Shown here piece after piece: positions 19,198-26,880 of a stretch of 64,000 nt of DNA. The notes under the pieces are model-generated. The model was given only the letters and a program-made list of their open reading frames with translations, ran no database searches and was not told the DNA's origin. A program made the translations under genes and the position numbers. This DNA is from Kaistella sp. SH40-3 (GTDB lineage Bacteria; Bacteroidota; Bacteroidia; Flavobacteriales; Weeksellaceae), in the NCBI RefSeq assembly GCF_030686865.1, contig NZ_JAQYUS010000001.1:620001-684000 (forward strand). Reading direction: 5' to 3'. How positions within the stretch are numbered: position 1 is the first letter of the stretch; every line of letters begins with the position of its first letter.

Positions 19198-19219
19198 GCC
19201 AAAAGAATGTTCTTTTGGC
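19198..19219. repeat. inverted repeat between Cys-rich gene and HMA receptor
   Basis: GCCAAAAGAA, two bases, TTCTTTTGGC: a perfect 10-bp inverted repeat 33 bp before the receptor start. No T run follows, so a plain terminator is unlikely; an operator, RNA stem or partial attenuator fits better. Confidence 0.7.
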
Positions 19220-19251
19220 AACCTTATTATGTTAATTAACTTATTTTAAAA

Positions 19252-21930
19252 ATGAAAACTTTGTTAAAAAGTCTTTGCTTATTTTCCCTATTATTTACTT
19301 CTTTCTTATTTGCTCAAACCATTACTAAATCAACGTTCTTGGTTAAAGGTGATTGTGCAATGTGCAAAGACAGAATCGAAAGCACCGCTAAAAAGACAGG
19401 TGCAAAAACCGCTAACTGGAACGCTGATTCCCAAAAACTTGAAATTGAATTCGACTCAACCAAAACTTCTGCTGATAATATTCTAAAGAAAATTGCAGAA
19501 GTTGGCCATGACAATGAAAATTACACAGCATCAAATGAAGTGTATGAAGAACTTCCTTCATGCTGTCATTATGAAAGAGAGCCTTCTTTTCTGAAAAAAG
19601 AAATTTCTGTAACAACTGCAAAACAAGACAATCAATTTTATGTTCGTGGAAATTGTGGTTCCTGTAAAGCAAGAATCGAGAAAGCCGCAACAAGTGCTGG
19701 TGCAGATTCAGCAGCGTGGGATGCAGACACACAAATCGTTACCTTAAACTTTGATCCTGCGAAAACTTCTGCAGATTTAATTTTGCAAAAGATTGCAGAA
19801 GTCGGTCACGATAACGAAAAGTACACCGCAAAAGATGGTGTTTACGCAAAACTTCCCGATTGTTGTTTGTATGACCGTGCGTTACCACTGGGCGTAAAAA
19901 GCGATTTGGTTCACCATGACGAAGCGCCTGCTCCAGCACCAGCTACGAATAAAGATTTTTCTCAAAATGCGGATCATTTTGATAAATCCATTGAAGAGAT
20001 TCGCTTAATCAAATTAGCCGAGGCAACGGCTTTAAGTAAGAAAGAAACCGGATTAACTTTTAATATCGGTACCAAAGAATTATTGAAAGCCGCATGTTGT
20101 AATTTATCTGAAAGTTTTGAAACCAACGCAACAGTTGATGTTTCATTTACCAACGCCGTTACTGGAACGAAACAATTGAAGATGCTGGGTTTGGATCAGA
20201 AATATACCGCTTTAACTAAAGAACTTTTGCCCTCAATTCGTGGATTGGCTGCACCTTATGGGTTGAATTTAATTCCTGGAAGATGGATCGGCGGAATCCA
20301 GTTAACAAAAGGTGGAAGCACTGTAGTTAATGGTTATGAAAGTATTACGGGACAAATTAACACCGAACTTTTAAAAACCCAAGAACAACCGGAAACCGCT
20401 GTCAATTTTTTTGCAGATGCGCACGGAAGAGTTGAAACCAATATTACATCTACTTCTCAACTTAATGAACATTGGAATCAATCGGTTTTGCTTCATGGGA
20501 ACGCAACTTTAGGGAAAACCGATTCTAATGATGATGGTTTTTTGGATCAACCCACTGGAAATCAGATCAATGCTACATATCTTTTAAATTATAATGACTT
20601 AGAGCATTCAGGTTTAGGAACTCATTTCGGAATTAGTTTTGTGAAAGATCAGCGATTCGGAGGGCAAACTGCTTTTGATAAAAAGATCGACCGTTCCCAA
20701 CAAAGTGCTTACGGAGTTGGAATCGACCTTTCGCGTTTTGAAATCTGGAATAAAACTGGATATATGTTTAAGGATAAACCCTATCAAAGTATCGGTTGGA
20801 TGAATCAGTTTACGACGCATCAACAAGACAGTTTCTTCGGACAGAGAAACTATTGGGGAAATCAAAACACGTTTTATTCCAATTTGGTTTTTGAAAGTAT
20901 TATTGGAAACACGAACAATAAATTCAAAACCGGAGCAAGTTTTTTATACGATCAATATGATGAAGATTACTTGACTGAAAATTATAAAAGAACAGAAACC
21001 GTTCCCGGCGTATTTTTCGAATATACTTTAACAGGTTTGAAGTATACTTTGGTTGCAGGTGCCAGAACAGATTTCCATAATTTGGCAGGAACTCAGTTTA
21101 CACCAAGAGTCAACTTTAAATATGATGTTTTTGATAAAACAATTCTTCGACTGTCTGCGGGACGAGGTTTTAGAACAGCAAATGTTTTTGCGGAAAGCCA
21201 GCAATATTTCGGCTCAAACAGACAAATTGAAATTTTAGGAAACGGTGGAAAAATCTATGATTTGAAACCTGAAATCGCTTGGAATTACGGAGCAAGTATT
21301 CAACAGGAATTTAAATTATTCAACAGGAAAGCGAGTTTAGTTGCCGATTTTTTTAGAACAGATTTTCAAGATCAGGTGTTGGCCGATTTAGATGTTTCGC
21401 CACAGAAAATAGTTTTCTATAATCTGGATGGAAAATCTATTGCCAACAGTTTTCAAACGCAACTGGATATTACACCAGCGAAAAACTTGGAAGTAAGAAT
21501 GGCCTATAAATATTACGATGTGCAGGCAGATTTCATTGATGGGAAAAGACAAATCCCTTTTATGGCAAAAAACAGAGGGTTCTTTAATGCTTCTTATTCT
21601 ACCGATAAAAACGATAAAGGTGGTTTCTGGAATATGGATGCAACACTCCAATTAATTGGAAAACAGAAACTACCAAATTTGAATGCTAATCCGTTGGAAT
21701 ACAGATTGCCGGAATTTTCAAAAAGTTATTCAACGCTTAATGCACAGATTTCAAGAAACTTCAATAATAGTATTCGCGCTTATGTTGGTGGAGAAAACCT
21801 GTTAGGTTATACTCAGAGTAACCCAATTATAGACGCTCAGAATCCCTTCGGCAATTACTTTGATGCGGGAATGGTCTATGCGCCGATTATGGGAGCGAAT
21901 GTATATTTCGGTCTGGACTTTAAATTCTAA
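19252..21930 (+). CDS. TonB-dependent receptor with two tandem N-terminal HMA domains
   Basis: 892 aa outer-membrane receptor. A signal peptide (1-22) is followed by two heavy-metal-associated-like domains. Copy 1 has CAMC (35-38) and ends LPSCCHYER; copy 2 has CGSC (135-138) and ends LPDCCLYDR. All Cys are spaced exactly 100 residues apart between the copies, showing a tandem duplication. A linker (AP repeat, about 224-232) leads to the plug (about 250-370) and the beta-barrel, which ends with the terminal Phe (GLDFKF). The usual carboxypeptidase-like N-terminal domain is absent, its place taken by the HMA copies. Likely imports or senses a metal or metal complex, copper being the best guess; substrate unproven. 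The lipoprotein gene follows after 32 bp. Confidence 0.9.
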   Translation: MKTLLKSLCLFSLLFTSFLFAQTITKSTFLVKGDCAMCKDRIESTAKKTGAKTANWNADSQKLEIEFDSTKTSADNILKKIAEVGHDNENYTASNEVYEELPSCCHYEREPSFLKKEISVTTAKQDNQFYVRGNCGSCKARIEKAATSAGADSAAWDADTQIVTLNFDPAKTSADLILQKIAEVGHDNEKYTAKDGVYAKLPDCCLYDRALPLGVKSDLVHHDEAPAPAPATNKDFSQNADHFDKSIEEIRLIKLAEATALSKKETGLTFNIGTKELLKAACCNLSESFETNATVDVSFTNAVTGTKQLKMLGLDQKYTALTKELLPSIRGLAAPYGLNLIPGRWIGGIQLTKGGSTVVNGYESITGQINTELLKTQEQPETAVNFFADAHGRVETNITSTSQLNEHWNQSVLLHGNATLGKTDSNDDGFLDQPTGNQINATYLLNYNDLEHSGLGTHFGISFVKDQRFGGQTAFDKKIDRSQQSAYGVGIDLSRFEIWNKTGYMFKDKPYQSIGWMNQFTTHQQDSFFGQRNYWGNQNTFYSNLVFESIIGNTNNKFKTGASFLYDQYDEDYLTENYKRTETVPGVFFEYTLTGLKYTLVAGARTDFHNLAGTQFTPRVNFKYDVFDKTILRLSAGRGFRTANVFAESQQYFGSNRQIEILGNGGKIYDLKPEIAWNYGASIQQEFKLFNRKASLVADFFRTDFQDQVLADLDVSPQKIVFYNLDGKSIANSFQTQLDITPAKNLEVRMAYKYYDVQADFIDGKRQIPFMAKNRGFFNASYSTDKNDKGGFWNMDATLQLIGKQKLPNLNANPLEYRLPEFSKSYSTLNAQISRNFNNSIRAYVGGENLLGYTQSNPIIDAQNPFGNYFDAGMVYAPIMGANVYFGLDFKF
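19324..19881 (+). repeat. in-frame tandem duplication of an HMA-domain unit
   Basis: Two units (about 19324-19581 and 19624-19881) offset by exactly 300 bp. They encode matching blocks such as IAEVGHDNENYTA and IAEVGHDNEKYTA. Protein similarity exceeds DNA similarity, so the duplication is not recent. Confidence 0.85.
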
Positions 21931-21962
21931 TTAAATTACCTATTTTTGAAAAAAAAGAAAAC

Positions 21963-22475
21963 ATGAGAATATTACCATTAATAATAGCCAGCGCTGCAAT
22001 TCTTTATTCCTGCGATAAAAAAGAAGAAATTTTAACAGAAGGTTCTGAACTTACAGCAAAGGCAAACGATTCGATGACTGTTGCTAATGATGATTCTACG
22101 CTAAAAATAGCGGAAAATGTAGAATTGCCTTCAGAGGTTTCGCCTGCTGAAATTACGGCTGCAACCGCTGGTGTAAATAATTCAAGTTCAAGTGCAAGAC
22201 CTGCTTTGAATCCCGAGCATGGCCAACCTTATCACCGTTGCGAAATTCCAGTGGGAGCGCCGATAGACAGTGCACCACAGCAAAACGCAGCACCACAGGT
22301 AATGCCACAGCAGAATACTGCAGTCAATAATTTTAATACCAATCCGATTTCGCCATCAATGTCTCCATCTGCTCCTGCACCAGTGCAGGCAACGGGTCCG
22401 AAGCCGGCTCTAAATCCAGCGCACGGAGAACCTCACCACCGGTGTGATATCGAAGTTGGTGCACCATTAATTTAA
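21963..22475 (+). CDS. putative lipoprotein with two ALNPxHGxPxHRC repeats
   Basis: 170 aa. Lipoprotein signal ending ILYSC (Cys17). The rest is mostly disordered (Ala/Pro/Gln/Asn), broken by two near-identical motifs: residues 80-101 (ALNPEHGQPYHRCEIPVGAPI) and 147-168 (ALNPAHGEPHHRCDIEVGAPL). Each offers His, His and Cys in a small turn-rich frame, consistent with transition-metal binding. It lies 32 bp downstream of the HMA receptor and ahead of a terminator, so it is the last gene of the locus. I recall similar motifs near metal genes in other Flavobacteriia, without a known function. Confidence 0.82.
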   Translation: MRILPLIIASAAILYSCDKKEEILTEGSELTAKANDSMTVANDDSTLKIAENVELPSEVSPAEITAATAGVNNSSSSARPALNPEHGQPYHRCEIPVGAPIDSAPQQNAAPQVMPQQNTAVNNFNTNPISPSMSPSAPAPVQATGPKPALNPAHGEPHHRCDIEVGAPLI

Positions 22476-22520
22476 TAGAGTTAGAAGCGAAAAAAAAATT
22501 ACGTAACTTTTAATAGAATA

Positions 22521-22546
22521 AAACCTCGACCTGGTCGGGGTTTTTT
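22521..22546 (+). terminator. intrinsic terminator of the HMA-receptor locus
   Basis: Stem AACCTCGAC / GTCGGGGTT followed by TTTTTT. It overlaps the 3' end of the convergent gene at 22545 by two bases. Confidence 0.8.
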
Positions 22547-23051
22547 AGTCTAAATAAACCAATTCCCCAGCGAATTCGTCATCAAGATTTTTCAGAACTT
22601 TTGCAGTTTTTGTTTTTTCAATTAATCCTTTAACAAAGAAACTCGTTTCAAAAAACTGTCTGTGAACACCTGGAAGAAGCTCCATAAAATAATCTAAACC
22701 GACTTGGTTATTGTGCAAATCCATTTTTGTTTCTAAAGGTTTATTTGGAAAAAGTTCTTCGTGTAAATCAGTCATTTTCTTGCAATAATCCTGGGCTTTT
22801 TGGGGCGAAGAAATTTTGCAGCAGTACATCATAATCAAGCACGTCCAAAGAGAGTGGCGAAAAGCGTTTCCGACCCCGTTGTTGGAATGTGATTTGGGAA
22901 AATGTTTTTGTGCTAAGGAGAAACTTTTTAAGGTTGCATAAAACCCAAGAATTGAAAATAGTGGATGCGGAAGTGTTAATCGCAAAAGTTTCATGATCTT
23001 GTCGAAACTTAAGGATTTTAAAGCATTGAATATTATGGTGATGTTCCTCAT
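22545..23051 (-). CDS. DUF6973-like protein of unknown function
   Basis: 168 aa from the ATG at 23051; the frame extends to an ATG at 23066 that lies inside the accD terminator stem, so the inner start is preferred. A later ATG (22994, MKLLRLTLPHP) is also possible. Conserved-looking blocks are GNAFRHSLWTCLIMMYCCKIS (about 60-80), a HEELFP segment and KMDLHNNQVGLDYF, the pattern I associate with DUF6973 proteins. No signal peptide is apparent; one hydrophobic patch (LFSILGFYATL). Function unknown. Conserved His residues in FRH, LHEE and DLHNN could form a metal or catalytic site, which is inference only. Confidence 0.75.
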   Translation of the reverse strand: MRNITIIFNALKSLSFDKIMKLLRLTLPHPLFSILGFYATLKSFSLAQKHFPKSHSNNGVGNAFRHSLWTCLIMMYCCKISSPQKAQDYCKKMTDLHEELFPNKPLETKMDLHNNQVGLDYFMELLPGVHRQFFETSFFVKGLIEKTKTAKVLKNLDDEFAGELVYLD

Positions 23052-23057
23052 AAAAAG

Positions 23058-23085
23058 AAATCCCACCTCAATTGAGGTGAGATTT
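23058..23085 (-). terminator. intrinsic terminator downstream of accD
   Basis: Stem TCACCTCAAT / ATTGAGGTGGGA with a T-rich run on the minus strand, 20 bp after the accD stop and directly before the next minus-strand start codon. Confidence 0.75.
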
Positions 23086-23105
23086 TATGAATTAGTTCAA
23101 CTTTG

Positions 23106-23957
23106 TTAAGAGTGACTTAAAAGGTTTACTGTTTTAGCAACTTTCTCTTTGATTTCAGTTCTTTTAACAATGAAATCTACGAAACCTTTTTGCTGTAAAA
23201 ATTCCGAAGTTTGGAATCCTTCCGGTAAATCTTTACCAATGGTTTCACGAATTACACGTGGTCCGGCGAAACCGATTAAAGCTCCTGGTTCTGCCATGAT
23301 AATATCTGCGGTCATTGCAAATGAAGCGGTAATCCCACCAAATGTTGGATCACATAAATAAGCGATGTATAATAAACCGGCTTCTGAAAGTTGTGCTAAC
23401 TTTGCTTGAACCTTTGCTAACTGCATCAATGAATAGGTTGCTTCCTGCATTCTGGCTCCACCAGACTGACAGATAATCATGTAAGGAAGCCTGTTTTCAA
23501 TACAGTAATCCACTGCTCTGCGGATTTTTTCGCCCATCACAGATCCTAAAGATCCACCGATAAAACTAAAGTCCATACAAGAAATCACCATCTTTTCTCC
23601 ATTTACAGTTCCAACTGCATTTCGGATCGAGTCTGTGAGTTTCGTTTTGGCTTTTACTTCTTTCAAACGATCTTTATACGCTTTGGTATCTTTGAAATTC
23701 AACATGTCTACACTCTCCACATTAGCGTCGAGTTCCGTGAAATTGTTATCATCAAAAAGAATCGAAAAGAATTCTTTACTTCCAATTCTTACATGGAAAC
23801 CATCTTCTGGTGACACATAATTGTTGGCTTTAAGCTCTTCGTGTTCGATAATTTTCCCAGTCGGTGATTGATGCCAAAGTCCTTTGGGTACATCTTTCTT
23901 ATCTTCCGTAGAAGTGGTGATATTTTGAGTTTTCCTTTTAAACCAGTCGAATGCCAT
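23106..23957 (-). CDS. accD: acetyl-CoA carboxylase carboxyltransferase subunit beta
   Basis: 283 aa. Transfers CO2 from carboxybiotin to acetyl-CoA, first step of fatty-acid synthesis, with AccA in the cytoplasm. The start MAFDWFKRK at 23957 is the family N-terminus; the open frame upstream to 24020 is not coding-like. The core shows [25 protein letters not shown] and QSGGARMQE, the oxyanion-hole Gly motifs. The four Cys of the E. coli-type N-terminal zinc finger are all missing: the matching region reads [18 protein letters not shown]. fbaA lies 80 bp upstream. Confidence 0.93.
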   Translation of the reverse strand: MAFDWFKRKTQNITTSTEDKKDVPKGLWHQSPTGKIIEHEELKANNYVSPEDGFHVRIGSKEFFSILFDDNNFTELDANVESVDMLNFKDTKAYKDRLKEVKAKTKLTDSIRNAVGTVNGEKMVISCMDFSFIGGSLGSVMGEKIRRAVDYCIENRLPYMIICQSGGARMQEATYSLMQLAKVQAKLAQLSEAGLLYIAYLCDPTFGGITASFAMTADIIMAEPGALIGFAGPRVIRETIGKDLPEGFQTSEFLQQKGFVDFIVKRTEIKEKVAKTVNLLSHS

Positions 23958-24037
23958 TGAGTTTAATTTTAGATTATAAATTTCAGATTGCAAATAAAAA
24001 CAAAAAGCCTTTAAAAACAATATCTAAAATAATTTAA

Positions 24038-25105
24038 TTACAAAGTATTAATATTGTTCAGGTCTTCAAAAGCCCGAACCAATCTTGCGCTGAAGGTTTC
24101 TTCTCCTTTTCTAACCCATCCTCTTGGGTCATAGTATTTTTTGTTCGGTAAATCAGCACCATCTGGATTACCAACTTGAGTTCTTAGATATTCCACTTTT
24201 TCTACCATGAAATCTCTAATTCCTTCAGTATATGCGAATTGTAAATCAGTATCGATATTCATTTTGATAACCCCATAATCGATTGCTTCTCTAATTTCTT
24301 CTAATGAAGAACCTGATCCACCATGGAAAACGAAGTTAATTGGTTCTGCTCCAAGACCGAATTTCTCTGAAACATATTTTTGAGAATTGTCAAGAATTTT
24401 CGGAGTTAATTTTACGTTACCTGGTTTGTAAACACCGTGAACATTACCAAAAGCAGCAGCAATTGTGAAGTTCGGGGAAATTGCATTTAGTCTTTCGTAA
24501 GCATAAGCAACTTCATCTGGCTGAGTATATAGTTTTGAAGAATCTACTCCAGAATTATCAACACCATCTTCTTCACCACCTGTGATTCCAAGTTCGATTT
24601 CTAAAGTCATTCCCATTTTCGCCATTCTTTCGAAATATTTACAAGAAATATCAAGGTTTTCTTCGATTGACTCTTCAGATAAATCCAGCATGTGAGATGA
24701 ATAAAGAGATTTTCCTGTTTGTGCAAAAAACTCTTCGTTCGCATCCATCAAACCATCAATCCAAGGCAATAATTTTTTAGCACAGTGATCGGTATGTAAA
24801 ATTACCGTAGCTCCATATGCTTCTGCTAAAGTATGAATGTGTTTTGCGCCAGCGATTCCTCCTAAAATAGCGGCTTTTTGCCCGTCATTGCTTAATCCTT
24901 TTCCTGCGTTAAAAGCAGCACCACCATTAGAGAACTGAATAATCACTGGTGAATTAAGTTTTGCAGCAGTTTCGAGGGTCGCATTTACGTTGCTTGATCC
25001 AATCACATTTACTGCGGGAAGTGCAAATTTATTTTCCTTTGCATATTGGAAAATGTCTGTAACCATTTGCCCGGTGGCAACTCCTGCTGGAAATTTCTTG
25101 CTCAT
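24038..25105 (-). CDS. fbaA: class II fructose-bisphosphate aldolase
   Basis: 355 aa, class IIA size. Cleaves fructose-1,6-bisphosphate to GAP and DHAP in glycolysis and reverses this in gluconeogenesis. The zinc ligand region VILHTDHCAKKLLPW, the AAFGNVHGVYKPGNVKL stretch and FHGGSGSSLEEI (DHAP binding) are present. A near-consensus -7 box (TAACTTTA on the minus strand) lies upstream in the 72-bp gap to nadK. Confidence 0.96.
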   Translation of the reverse strand: MSKKFPAGVATGQMVTDIFQYAKENKFALPAVNVIGSSNVNATLETAAKLNSPVIIQFSNGGAAFNAGKGLSNDGQKAAILGGIAGAKHIHTLAEAYGATVILHTDHCAKKLLPWIDGLMDANEEFFAQTGKSLYSSHMLDLSEESIEENLDISCKYFERMAKMGMTLEIELGITGGEEDGVDNSGVDSSKLYTQPDEVAYAYERLNAISPNFTIAAAFGNVHGVYKPGNVKLTPKILDNSQKYVSEKFGLGAEPINFVFHGGSGSSLEEIREAIDYGVIKMNIDTDLQFAYTEGIRDFMVEKVEYLRTQVGNPDGADLPNKKYYDPRGWVRKGEETFSARLVRAFEDLNNINTL

Positions 25106-25177
25106 AATTGATATTTTTATAGATTTATTTTTTGCTGTTTTTTGGAACAGTAAAGTTAAGGATTTAAAGTCAAATGT

Positions 25178-26044
25178 TTAATTTCTCTTATCATTTCCCC
25201 AAAGCAGTTTCTGACGGATTGTTTCATAGAAACTTAAATTGGTTGGATGAATCAACAGTATTTTGAAATGCGCTTTTCGCAAGATGATTTCTACATCGGT
25301 TTCCATATGAAATAATCGAGAATCAAGTGAGAGCGAATATTGTGGAACGCGGCTTTTTACCTTTAAATGAATTTCTACATTATCATTAACAATCAATGGG
25401 CGAACATTTAAATTATGAGGTGCAATTGGTGTTATAACAAAAGTATCATTGTTTGGCGTAATAATCGGTCCACCGCAACTTAGGGAGTACGCAGTTGATC
25501 CAGTGGGTGTAGAAATGATAATTCCATCGCCCCAGAATGTATTAAGAAATTCACCGTTAATATAAGATTCTACTGTAATCATGGCGGTCGTTTCTTTACG
25601 TGAAATCGTTAAATCATTTAATGCAAAGGGGAAAAACATAGAGTTATTTGGCGACACAATTTCAATAACGGAACGTTCACTGATTTTCATGTCTCCTTTA
25701 ATAATTCCATCGAGTTCTAGAAAAACTTCTTCTTTAGTGAAGCTTGCTAAGAAACCCAGTCTTCCAGTATTTACCCCAACAACAGGAATTAGTAAATCCT
25801 GCACAAAAAGTAGGGAATTAACAATGGTGCCATCGCCACCGAAAGTAAAGAATAAATCTACTTTCATTTCTCGTAAATCTTCTTTACCAGCAAAGGTTTC
25901 AAAGATTTTGGAGAATTGCATTGCATTGGCCATTTCCTCGTAAAGCACTGCTTGAACTCCTCTTTTTTCAAGTTCGGAAACAAATTTACTCAGATACAAA
26001 AAGGTATCTAAATCATTTTTTTGAGAATAAATGGCTGCTTTCAT
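25178..26044 (-). CDS. nadK: NAD kinase
   Basis: 288 aa. Phosphorylates NAD to NADP. The GGDGT motif (69-73), NTGRLGFLA (91-99), LNDLTISR and TPTGSTAYSLSCGGPI are intact. Sits 5 bp downstream of the CBS-domain gene, so the two are almost certainly cotranscribed, a pairing I recall from other Flavobacteriia. Confidence 0.96.
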   Translation of the reverse strand: MKAAIYSQKNDLDTFLYLSKFVSELEKRGVQAVLYEEMANAMQFSKIFETFAGKEDLREMKVDLFFTFGGDGTIVNSLLFVQDLLIPVVGVNTGRLGFLASFTKEEVFLELDGIIKGDMKISERSVIEIVSPNNSMFFPFALNDLTISRKETTAMITVESYINGEFLNTFWGDGIIISTPTGSTAYSLSCGGPIITPNNDTFVITPIAPHNLNVRPLIVNDNVEIHLKVKSRVPQYSLSLDSRLFHMETDVEIILRKAHFKILLIHPTNLSFYETIRQKLLWGNDKRN

Positions 26045-26049
26045 CTGTT

Positions 26050-26703
26050 TTAAAATTCCATGTATTTTTGAAAAAATCCGAAACGGTCTTTCAATAATTC
26101 TTCTTTCTCATCATCGTAATATTTCAGAACCACGTTATAGCCGTATCTTTCAAATGTTTCATCTATTGAACTGAGGTTTTCGCTGCTTATTTTCAAAGTG
26201 ATTTGCACATCATCTTCTACAAAAGCACTGATATAGCAGCCGTAAATTTTACCGTTATTGGATTCGACAATCTTGCAGACATCGGTCATAGAATAACTTC
26301 TTTTATTGATTTGAACCACTAACAATGCTCCGTTTTCTGAGAATAAGGGATATTTTGCGAATTCACTGAAAACATCGTCACAAGAAAGATATCCCTGATA
26401 TTTTTCCAGTTTATTAATAATCGGAACAACGTTGCTGTTGAACGTATGAAAAAGTTTAATTGAATCTAAAATATTTCCATCATCAAGCAAAGCGAATTTT
26501 TCATAGTGATGCTCAAGTGTTCCTAATGTTCCTTCCGGACTTTCTTCTAAAAACTGCTGACTCAGCGCTCCTTGAAAAAAACCTTTTTTCTTAATAAAAA
26601 CATGGGAATAGCCAAATTCCTTGGCTACTTCATTTGCCTCTTCTATGGAATCACTGGTATTGAACGCAGGATAATCTTTAGAAATGTAATCTTTGATAAA
26701 CAT
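26050..26703 (-). CDS. CBS-domain protein
   Basis: 217 aa. Residues about 1-115 look like a CBS pair (FIKDYISKDYPAFNTSDSIEEA ... NKLEKYQGYLSCDDVF). The remainder (about 125-217) has an ACT-like pattern (ALLVVQINKRSYSMTDVCKIVESNNGKI ... LSSIDETFERYGYNV). Such pairs usually bind adenine nucleotides or amino acids. Being 5 bp ahead of nadK suggests a link to nucleotide or NAD(P) status, which is inference. No membrane segment. Confidence 0.8.
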   Translation of the reverse strand: MFIKDYISKDYPAFNTSDSIEEANEVAKEFGYSHVFIKKKGFFQGALSQQFLEESPEGTLGTLEHHYEKFALLDDGNILDSIKLFHTFNSNVVPIINKLEKYQGYLSCDDVFSEFAKYPLFSENGALLVVQINKRSYSMTDVCKIVESNNGKIYGCYISAFVEDDVQITLKISSENLSSIDETFERYGYNVVLKYYDDEKEELLKDRFGFFQKYMEF

Positions 26704-26773
26704 TAGCCAAATTTAGGAAAATATTAAAAGAGAAAGGGCTTTTTTAAGATAATTTAAAAATTGCAAAAAAAGA

Positions 26774-26806
26774 TTTGGATGATATCATATTAAAAATATA
26801 TCTTTG
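26774..26806 (+). promoter_or_regulatory. orphan Bacteroidota promoter
   Basis: TTTG (26774-26777), 21-nt spacer, TATCTTTG (26799-26806). This is the same layout and spacing as the tRNA promoter at 28923-28955, yet no plus-strand gene follows; a terminator comes 36 nt later. Confidence 0.65.
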
Positions 26807-26810
26807 TCGC

Positions 26811-26880
26811 CTTTCATTTTTACTTTTTATTAGATTTATTTAAAACCGCAGCACTTTCGAGTCTTGCGGTTTTTCTTTTT
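26811..26880 (+). ncRNA. candidate small RNA (promoter to terminator)
   Basis: Predicted transcript of about 65-70 nt between the orphan promoter and the hairpin at 26842-26873. It has an unstructured U/A-rich 5' part, then a terminator stem AAAACCGCA / TGCGGTTTT with an inner ACT-TTCG-AGT tip and an oligo-U tail. It contains no ATG-initiated frame. Its 3' part is antisense to the end of the EamA gene. Inferred from signals only. Confidence 0.4.

Noticed and set aside
23958-24020. Extended N-terminus of accD
   Set aside because: The added residues are not family-like and are composed of AT-rich leader sequence.
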